A stretch of DNA of 64,000 nt from Bradyrhizobium sp. U87765 SZCCT0048 (GTDB taxonomy: Bacteria > Pseudomonadota > Alphaproteobacteria > Rhizobiales > Xanthobacteraceae): positions 682,001-746,000 of the forward strand of contig NZ_JAFCMM010000002.1 of the NCBI RefSeq assembly GCF_018131225.1. Reading direction: 5' to 3'. Numbering within the stretch: the stretch's first letter is position 1; the number at the start of each line of letters is the position of its first letter. Under the pieces are notes generated by a model, which was not told the DNA's origin, made no database searches, and was given only the letters and a program-made list of their open reading frames with translations. The translations under genes were made by a program, and so were the position numbers. Shown in pieces: positions 59,668 through 64,000 of this stretch.

Positions 59668-60102
59668 ATGATTCAGAATCTGATCGAGGACCTCAAGGAC
59701 AGCACGGGCCATGCCCTGCGCCTCACCTCGCTCATTATCGCGGCCGGCGTCTGCCTGTTCATCACGGTCGCGTTCCTGTGCGCCGCTGCATTCGTGGTCG
59801 CGCTGCAGCACTACGGACTCGTCGCCGCCTGTCTGGCGGGCGCCGCGGTATTCTTCGTGCCAACGGTGATTGCCCTCGGTTGCTACCTCTACCGGAAGCG
59901 CCAAGCGCGCAAGCCGGTCCAGGCGGCAAAATCCGCCTTCGCCTCGGCCATGAGCGACCCGATGGTGCTGGCCGCGGGGCTGCAGATCCTGCGCACTGTC
60001 GGCGTCAAACGCCTGCTCCCGCTGCTGGCCATCGGCGGCGTGGCCTTCGGCCTGATGACGCAGCGGAAATCCACTCAAGGGGACGAGGACGACGACGAGT
60101 GA
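59668..60102 (+). CDS. Holin-superfamily-like membrane protein
   Basis: A 144-aa protein with two long helices (LTSLIIAAGVCLFITVAFLC AAAF region, and YGLVAACLAGAAVFFVPTVI), then an amphipathic part, a third weaker helix (RLLPLLAIGGVAFGLM) and an acidic end (GDEDDDE). This is the phage-holin 6/YqjE pattern that usually accompanies YqjD-type genes, as here. It is not a phage gene in this setting. No separate promoter seen in the 144-bp gap. Confidence 0.72.
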   Translation: MIQNLIEDLKDSTGHALRLTSLIIAAGVCLFITVAFLCAAAFVVALQHYGLVAACLAGAAVFFVPTVIALGCYLYRKRQARKPVQAAKSAFASAMSDPMVLAAGLQILRTVGVKRLLPLLAIGGVAFGLMTQRKSTQGDEDDDE

Positions 60103-60190
60103 AACGATGACGAGTGACTGCCAGATGCGGCAGGCACGCACACCCGCGCCGGGCGTATGTCACTTGAAAACAAGTCCCTGAACATGAAAC

Positions 60191-60220
60191 GAGCGCCCAT
60201 CAGGGCGCTCTGTTCGTTTT
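60191..60220 (+). terminator. Rho-independent terminator
   Basis: GAGCGCCC, ATCA, GGGCGCTC (60191-60210) followed by TGTTCGTTTT. It ends the DUF883/holin-like operon and may also serve the convergent gene at 60248. Confidence 0.82.
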
Positions 60221-60247
60221 GCATCGGCGAGCGTTATTCGCCGTCCG

Positions 60248-60694
60248 TCAGGTGATACAGCGACCCGGCTCGAGCTGCCTGGCGACCTCGGTGAGAACGC
60301 TCACCACCGGTTCGCACGCCACGGTGGTCTTGCGCCGCACCATCGTCTTGCCGACGTCACGGCTCGTGGTCCGCGCCACCTCTGTCGGCGCCGCCTGACG
60401 AAGACGGCTCGCGTCCGCACTCGGCAGCCGCATCGCAACCGACATGTTGGTCAGGCCGGGGAGTTGGAACGACAGTGTCGCGGTATCCATGGGGGCCGGC
60501 AGCGCGACCGCGCGATCGGACTTCGCCGACCGGTTGACGGCCGAGGCGATCGACAGGCTATCGGTCTGCCACAGACGTGCATCGCCGCGAATGGCCCGTG
60601 CCAGTCCGTTGTCGGATGCCATGCCGAACTGCACGCCACCGAGCGCCAGTGACGCCGCAATCAACCCCAATGCACATTTCGAAATACGGGACAT
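60248..60694 (-). CDS. Small exported hypothetical protein, predicted stress-sigma target
   Basis: A 148-aa protein with a signal peptide (CALGLIAASLALGGVQFGMA). The mature part has no recognised domain; it ends in a conserved-looking two-Cys module (KTTVACEPVVSVLTEVARQL followed by GRC). It lies between a terminator and an exact EcfG-type promoter (60763-60788), so it is a single-gene stress unit. Function unknown. Confidence 0.65.
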   Translation of the reverse strand: MSRISKCALGLIAASLALGGVQFGMASDNGLARAIRGDARLWQTDSLSIASAVNRSAKSDRAVALPAPMDTATLSFQLPGLTNMSVAMRLPSADASRLRQAAPTEVARTTSRDVGKTMVRRKTTVACEPVVSVLTEVARQLEPGRCIT

Positions 60695-60762
60695 GATACG
60701 CCTCGACGCTGCTGCCCTGTCGCAAACAATTTTTTCATTCCAATTTTCTGAGATGCCCTGAC

Positions 60763-60788
60763 AACGGCGCTACTGGCCGACTGGTTCC
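60763..60788 (-). promoter_or_regulatory. EcfG-type promoter of the small exported protein gene
   Basis: Minus strand: GGAAC (60784-60788), 17 bases, CGTT (60763-60766). Exact consensus; a leader of about 65 nt follows to the ATG at 60694. Confidence 0.76.
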
Positions 60789-60831
60789 CGGTCATGGGAG
60801 ATGCCGTGTCAAAAATTTCCGGCGTCGCGGA

Positions 60832-61075
60832 GGAACGATCTGGCGCGTGCCGCGTCATCTCTGCAGCCGGCTATTCCCCCTGCCCCTAACTAGCCGGCGA
60901 GTGCGGGGCGCTGCCGTGGTGATGCCGGCGGCGTCCCGCTTCCTTTTTTGGTCCAGCCAGCGCGCATTTGGTTCAAGCCGAGGTCTCCCGGCCGGCGCTC
61001 ACGACGCTGTTCCACACGCCCGATCCTGCAAGCGGCCTCCCGAACGCCACGGGCCCCGGCAATGCCGGGGCCCGT
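60832..61075 (+). other. Gene-free gap before phyR; possible small-RNA unit
   Basis: The 419 bp from 60695 to 61113 hold no supported protein gene. Facing right, GGAAC (60832-60836), 16 bases and CGTC (60853-60856) is one mismatch from the stress promoter. The strong hairpin at 61049-61075 lies about 190 bases downstream, followed by TCGTCTTG. A short untranslated RNA of about 215 nt is conceivable, but nothing else supports it. Confidence 0.25.
61049..61075. terminator. Strong GC hairpin downstream of phyR
   Basis: ACGGGCCCCGGC and GCCGGGGCCCGT form a perfect 12-bp stem around AAT, 39 bp beyond the phyR stop. It probably ends the phyR transcript, although no T-run follows on that strand. 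The plus-strand side is followed by TCGTCTTG. Confidence 0.65.
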
Positions 61076-61113
61076 TCGTCTTGTCGCGCGCGGTGCGTGA
61101 TCGACCGGACAGA

Positions 61114-61923
61114 TCAGGATGCCGCAGCTTTCGCGGTCCGGTTGCGTGAGTTGCGCTGGAAGAAAAGCGCCTGGCTTGCCACGGCCGAGACCATGGCCGG
61201 CTGGAACGGCTTGGAGATCAGGAATGCCGGCTCGGGCCGCTCGCCGGTCAGGAAGCGTTCGGGATAGGCGGTGATGAACACCACCGGCACCTCGAACACC
61301 CGCAGCAATTCGTTGACCGCATCCAGACCCGAGCTGCCATCCGCCAGCTGGATATCCGCGAGAATCAGGCCCGGCCGGTGGCTCTTGGCGAGCGCGATCG
61401 CATCCGCATGGGTGCGCGCCACGCCGATGACGTTGTGGCCGAGATTCTTGACCAGGCTTTCGAGATCCATCGCGATGAAGGTCTCGTCCTCGATGATCAG
61501 AACATCAGTCGCGATCTCCGCGGCAAGCTCGCGCCCTGCCGCGTCCGCGAACTGGCGTACCTCGCCGACACTGGTATCGAGAATGAACCCCACCTCGTCT
61601 TCGGAGAAGCCCTCCAGCGACAGCAGCAGGAAGGCCTGGCGCGGCAGCGGCGTGATGTTCGACAACCGTCGTTCCGGCGGCACCGACGGTGCGATAGTGG
61701 CATCGGTGTCGTCGTTGATCGCGACCGAATTCCAGATCTGTGTGAACAGACGGAACAGGCCGACGCGCGGACCGTTGGATTCATCGAGCAGGGCAGGATC
61801 CTGCAGCAATGCCTCAAGCATCGCGGCGACATAGGCATCGCCCGAAGCCTGGTTTCCGGTCAGAGCGCGGGCGTAGCGGCGCAGCAACGGCAAATGTTCG
61901 GCAACAATCTGGGAACGAGACAT
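61114..61923 (-). CDS. phyR: General stress response regulator PhyR
   Basis: A 269-aa anti-anti-sigma regulator. Start at 61923 with GGAGGGGGG upstream. The N-terminal sigma-like domain (about 5-135: LPLLRRYARALTGNQASGDA, LLLSLEGFSEDEVGFILD) mimics EcfG and titrates NepR after phosphorylation. The C-terminal receiver (about 139-262) has the acidic pair at E145/D146 (VLIIEDETFIAMD), phosphoacceptor D190 in LILADIQLADG, T218 in FITAYPERF and K238 in ISKPFQP, the FATGUY-type receiver pattern. It is divergent from nepR-ecfG, the conserved arrangement. Confidence 0.95.
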   Translation of the reverse strand: MSRSQIVAEHLPLLRRYARALTGNQASGDAYVAAMLEALLQDPALLDESNGPRVGLFRLFTQIWNSVAINDDTDATIAPSVPPERRLSNITPLPRQAFLLLSLEGFSEDEVGFILDTSVGEVRQFADAAGRELAAEIATDVLIIEDETFIAMDLESLVKNLGHNVIGVARTHADAIALAKSHRPGLILADIQLADGSSGLDAVNELLRVFEVPVVFITAYPERFLTGERPEPAFLISKPFQPAMVSAVASQALFFQRNSRNRTAKAAAS

Positions 61924-61957
61924 CCCCCCTCCATCGATTTCATGCACTCAAGCGCAG

Positions 61958-61983
61958 AACCCCCGGACCTAACCCCGGGTTCC
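61958..61983 (-). promoter_or_regulatory. EcfG-like promoter of phyR (one mismatch)
   Basis: Minus strand: GGAAC (61979-61983), 17 bases, GGTT (61958-61961). It differs from the consensus only in the first base of the downstream box. It lies 35 bp before the phyR start, consistent with positive autoregulation known for this system. Confidence 0.55.
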
Positions 61984-62136
61984 CACCTGCAGGGATTACG
62001 CATCAACCCGACAAAAGTTCCAACATTCTCGGAACCAGTCCGGAACTTTCTCGCTGCTGTCGCATTACGCTTTGACGACGACGCCGGGAAGCGTCGCCAC
62101 CCGCGGCCAGCCGCCATGAAAATCCCTTTCTTTCGA

Positions 62137-62160
62137 GGAACTTAAGCCCTTGGGGATGTT
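62137..62160 (+). promoter_or_regulatory. Possible EcfG-like promoter of nepR-ecfG
   Basis: GGAAC (62137-62141), 15 bases, TGTT (62157-62160), just 12 bp before the nepR ATG. Spacing is one short and one base is off. A second candidate, GGAAC (62042-62046), 16 bases, CATT (62063-62066), lies further upstream. Which is used cannot be decided here. Confidence 0.4.
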
Positions 62161-62172
62161 ACGGAACAGGTC

Positions 62173-62403
62173 ATGAAAGAATTAAAACCGCAATCGGCCA
62201 AGGCCCCAGCAAGAGGCGGCCTGAACACAGAGATCCAGTCACGGATCGGGCATCAGCTCAGAGCAATGTACGATGAGGTCGTCCGGCAGGGCGTCCCGGA
62301 TCGATTTGCGGAGCTGATCCGGAAACTCGATACCGCCGAGGCCCAGCCTCAACCCCAGGCGGTTGCCGGAGACTTGGTGGCCAAAACCGACAGGAGGGAC
62401 TAA
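62173..62403 (+). CDS. nepR: Anti-sigma factor NepR
   Basis: A 76-aa anti-sigma factor. The conserved helical region is NTEIQSRIGHQLRAMYDEVV (about 18-37), followed by VPDRFAELIRKLD. It holds EcfG inactive until phosphorylated PhyR binds it. The flanking ends are disordered, as is normal. Its TAA overlaps the ecfG ATG by one base (TAATG), so the two are coupled. Confidence 0.93.
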   Translation: MKELKPQSAKAPARGGLNTEIQSRIGHQLRAMYDEVVRQGVPDRFAELIRKLDTAEAQPQPQAVAGDLVAKTDRRD

Positions 62404-62945
62404 TGCCCCTCACCAATCAGCTTCGTGACGACATGCTCGCCTGCGTGCCGAGCCTGCGCGCCTTCGCCATGTCCCTTTCCGGCAACAGCGACCGCGCCGA
62501 TGACCTCGTGCAGGAGACGTTGCTGCGCGCGCTCGCGAACATCGACTCGTTCCAGCCGGGCTCAAACATGCCCGCATGGCTGTTCACAATCCTGCGCAAC
62601 CTGTTCCGCTCGGACTACCGCAAACGGCGGCGCGAGGTCGAGGACGCCGACGGCAACTACGCCAAGACGCTGAAGTCGCAGCCGGGCCAGAGCCAGCATC
62701 TGGAGTTCGAGGAATTCCGCGCCGCGCTCGAAAAGCTTCCGCAGGACCAGAAGGAAGCTCTCATCCTGGTCGGCGCCTCCGGCTTTTCCTACGAGGATGC
62801 AGCGGCCATCTGCGGCTGCGCGGTCGGCACCATCAAGAGCCGGGTCAATCGTGCCCGCTCCAAGCTGAGCAACCTGCTCTACGTGGAAGGAACCGACGAT
62901 TTCGGTCCCGACAACACGGTCCGGGCAGTGATCGGCAGCCGGTAA
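62403..62945 (+). CDS. ecfG: General stress response ECF sigma factor EcfG
   Basis: A 180-aa ECF15-type sigma factor. Region 2 has FAMSLSGNSDRADDLVQETL and LLRALANIDSFQPGSNMPAW then LFTILRNLFRSDYRKRRREV. Region 4 has LPQDQKEALILVGASGFSYE and AAAICGCAVGTIKSRVNRAR. It directs RNA polymerase to GGAAC-N16/17-CGTT promoters, several of which lie in this window. It is translationally coupled to nepR. Confidence 0.95.
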   Translation: MPLTNQLRDDMLACVPSLRAFAMSLSGNSDRADDLVQETLLRALANIDSFQPGSNMPAWLFTILRNLFRSDYRKRRREVEDADGNYAKTLKSQPGQSQHLEFEEFRAALEKLPQDQKEALILVGASGFSYEDAAAICGCAVGTIKSRVNRARSKLSNLLYVEGTDDFGPDNTVRAVIGSR

Positions 62946-62978
62946 GATCCGGATCTCCACGAAAATCTCGCAACGAGG

Positions 62979-63006
62979 AAGACGGCCACCGCGCGGTGGC
63001 CGTCTT
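62979..63006. terminator. Perfect 28-bp palindrome after ecfG
   Basis: AAGACGGCCACCGC and GCGGTGGCCGTCTT form a perfect 14-bp inverted repeat with no separate loop, in the convergent gap between ecfG and the sensor kinase gene. It probably terminates both transcripts; only short T-runs are present. Confidence 0.65.
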
Positions 63007-63144
63007 GCTGGCTGAGGACGCCTCGTCTCTCCGGCGGACGGCGCACCGAATATACTTGGGACACAGCTCGCCGACGGCAGCGCGTTGCGGCTTTTGGCAG
63101 CGCCCTGCACGCCCGACGATCAAGGCCATGGGGTCGCGAGGACT

Positions 63145-64000
63145 TTACTTTCGCTTGCCGGCGGTAATCGGCGCCGCGAGGCGATCGGTGCGATCAAGTT
63201 CAGCCTGGTCGACCACCGTCTCCATCGGTGCGGTCAGCTCATAGACATAGCTGACATCGGTAAAATAGCGCTTTGACGCTCCGCCAAGAGCCTCGGGCGC
63301 GACGCGGTCGAGCAGGATGACGCCGAAATCGCTGTCCGGTCGGCGCGTGGCGGCGCTGGTATTGAACTCCTCCCAGCGGAAGTCGAAGATCGCGTCCCTT
63401 CCCTCGCCCATCACGTGCCATTGGGCCGAGATGTTCGGATGCTTGCCGACCAGCGACAGCCCCTCGTCGGCGTGCGACGCCAGCTCGAAAAACAGCAACG
63501 ACAGACTCTGCGCCGCGCGCGGACTCACCACGATGTCCGGCCCGCTGATTGCGATGCGCTCCGCATGGGGTATCGCCCGCGATTCCAGCAAGCCGCGCAG
63601 CTTGACGCCCTGCCACTGGCTGTCGCTGAGCAGCGACACCACGTTGGACATGGCGTGGATACGCCCGATCAGCAGGTCACGCGCGCTGTCGACATCCGTG
63701 CCGTGGCGCAGCGTGCGGGTGATGATCGACTGGATCACCGCCAGGATGTTCTTCACCCGATGGTTGAGTTCGCCGATAACGGCGGTCAGACGGTTCTCGA
63801 AACCGATGCGGACCTCGATCTCCCGGCTCAGACGGACGTTGTTGTAGACGACATAGCCGAACAACCCGCAGATGATGCTGGTCAGCGCGACGCCGATAAT
63901 GGCCACGATCGCCGCAAGCTCCTGCGCCCGCGCCTCGACATTGTTGCGGGCATAGTAGCCCAGCGTCCAGTCCTTGCCGCCGAACGAGACGTTGCGCAGC
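63145..64000 (-). CDS. HWE/HisKA2-type sensor histidine kinase (partial, degenerate ATPase)
   Basis: The C-terminal 284 residues of a membrane sensor kinase; the gene continues past the window edge with no start seen. A periplasmic remnant (NVSFGGKDWTLGYYARNN) is followed by a membrane helix (AAIVAIIGVALTSIICGLFG), then the H-box ELNHRVKNILAVIQSIITRT with the phospho-His. The ATPase part looks eroded: the N-box reads FELASHADEGLSL rather than HELATNAxKYGAL, and the G-box is SDFGVILLDR. It is convergent with ecfG and is a good candidate input kinase (or phosphatase) for PhyR. The internal GTG at 63906 is not the real start. Confidence 0.82.
   Translation of the reverse strand, partial: LRNVSFGGKDWTLGYYARNNVEARAQELAAIVAIIGVALTSIICGLFGYVVYNNVRLSREIEVRIGFENRLTAVIGELNHRVKNILAVIQSIITRTLRHGTDVDSARDLLIGRIHAMSNVVSLLSDSQWQGVKLRGLLESRAIPHAERIAISGPDIVVSPRAAQSLSLLFFELASHADEGLSLVGKHPNISAQWHVMGEGRDAIFDFRWEEFNTSAATRRPDSDFGVILLDRVAPEALGGASKRYFTDVSYVYELTAPMETVVDQAELDRTDRLAAPITAGKRK

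Noticed and set aside
1..64000. CRISPR array, transposase, prophage or toxin-antitoxin pair
   Set aside because: I saw no regularly spaced direct repeats, no transposase or integrase signature, and the only holin-like gene is the YqjE-type partner of a DUF883 gene.

Overview
The window is high-GC alphaproteobacterial chromosome. The complete PhyR-NepR-EcfG general stress response locus at the right end, the DUF934/DUF2849 sulfite reductase partners, the small DUF3309, DUF883 and DUF2865 families, an NdvA-type glucan exporter and a Co-type nitrile hydratase together point to the order Hyphomicrobiales, most likely the Bradyrhizobium/Rhodopseudomonas/Afipia group (Nitrobacteraceae). This placement is inferred from gene content, not from a search. 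Coding density is high. I see no insertion sequence, integrase, prophage, CRISPR array or rRNA, so this looks like core-type chromosome.

Left part (0-11.5 kb): a cobalt-type nitrile hydratase operon (alpha, beta and a small beta-like accessory protein); a leftward set with an LssY C-terminal domain protein, lrgA, lrgB, an unknown gene and an acyl-CoA ligase; two divergent PsiF-repeat secreted proteins; an AbrB-type membrane protein; a hotdog thioesterase divergent from a TetR regulator across a twin palindrome; dsbB; and tRNA-Leu(CAA). Next (11.5-23.5 kb) come a cNMP-binding protein, a cytochrome P450 divergent from a TetR gene across a perfect 22-bp palindrome, an AaeAB-like aromatic acid efflux set (FUSC, DUF1656, HlyD), a secreted protein behind a CtrA-like box, an exported nuclease-fold protein, a thioesterase, a nitronate monooxygenase-like flavoenzyme, a DedA protein and an orphan hisE.

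Middle part (23.5-38.6 kb): a Gly/Tyr-rich stress protein, an orphan ABC binding protein, ndvA, a D,D-carboxypeptidase, a second acyl-CoA ligase, a DUF924 protein, a complete tctCBA tripartite tricarboxylate transporter, a polysaccharide flippase, and a patatin/3-hydroxybutyrate dehydrogenase pair suited to polyhydroxybutyrate turnover.

Sulfur region (38.7-53.2 kb): a nearly complete assimilatory sulfate pathway in two divergent arms. The left arm is cysG, DUF2849, cysI, DUF934, cysH, sbp, cysT, cysW, cysA. The right arm is cysD, cysNC, a second sbp, cysT, cysW. Only one cysA is present for two permease/binding-protein sets. Malate synthase G follows, with a structured upstream region.

Right end (55.7-64 kb): a stress-response neighbourhood. 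phyR is divergent from nepR-ecfG, followed by a truncated HWE-type sensor kinase gene whose ATP-binding motifs look degenerate. Reading the intergenic DNA, I find exact EcfG-type promoters (GGAAC-N16/17-CGTT) in front of a 52-aa membrane protein, an L,D-transpeptidase, the DUF3309/AI-2E pair, the DUF883/holin-like pair and a small secreted protein. A further one lies at 24.0 kb before the Gly/Tyr-rich protein. The stress sigma factor therefore appears to sit beside a block of its own envelope-directed targets.
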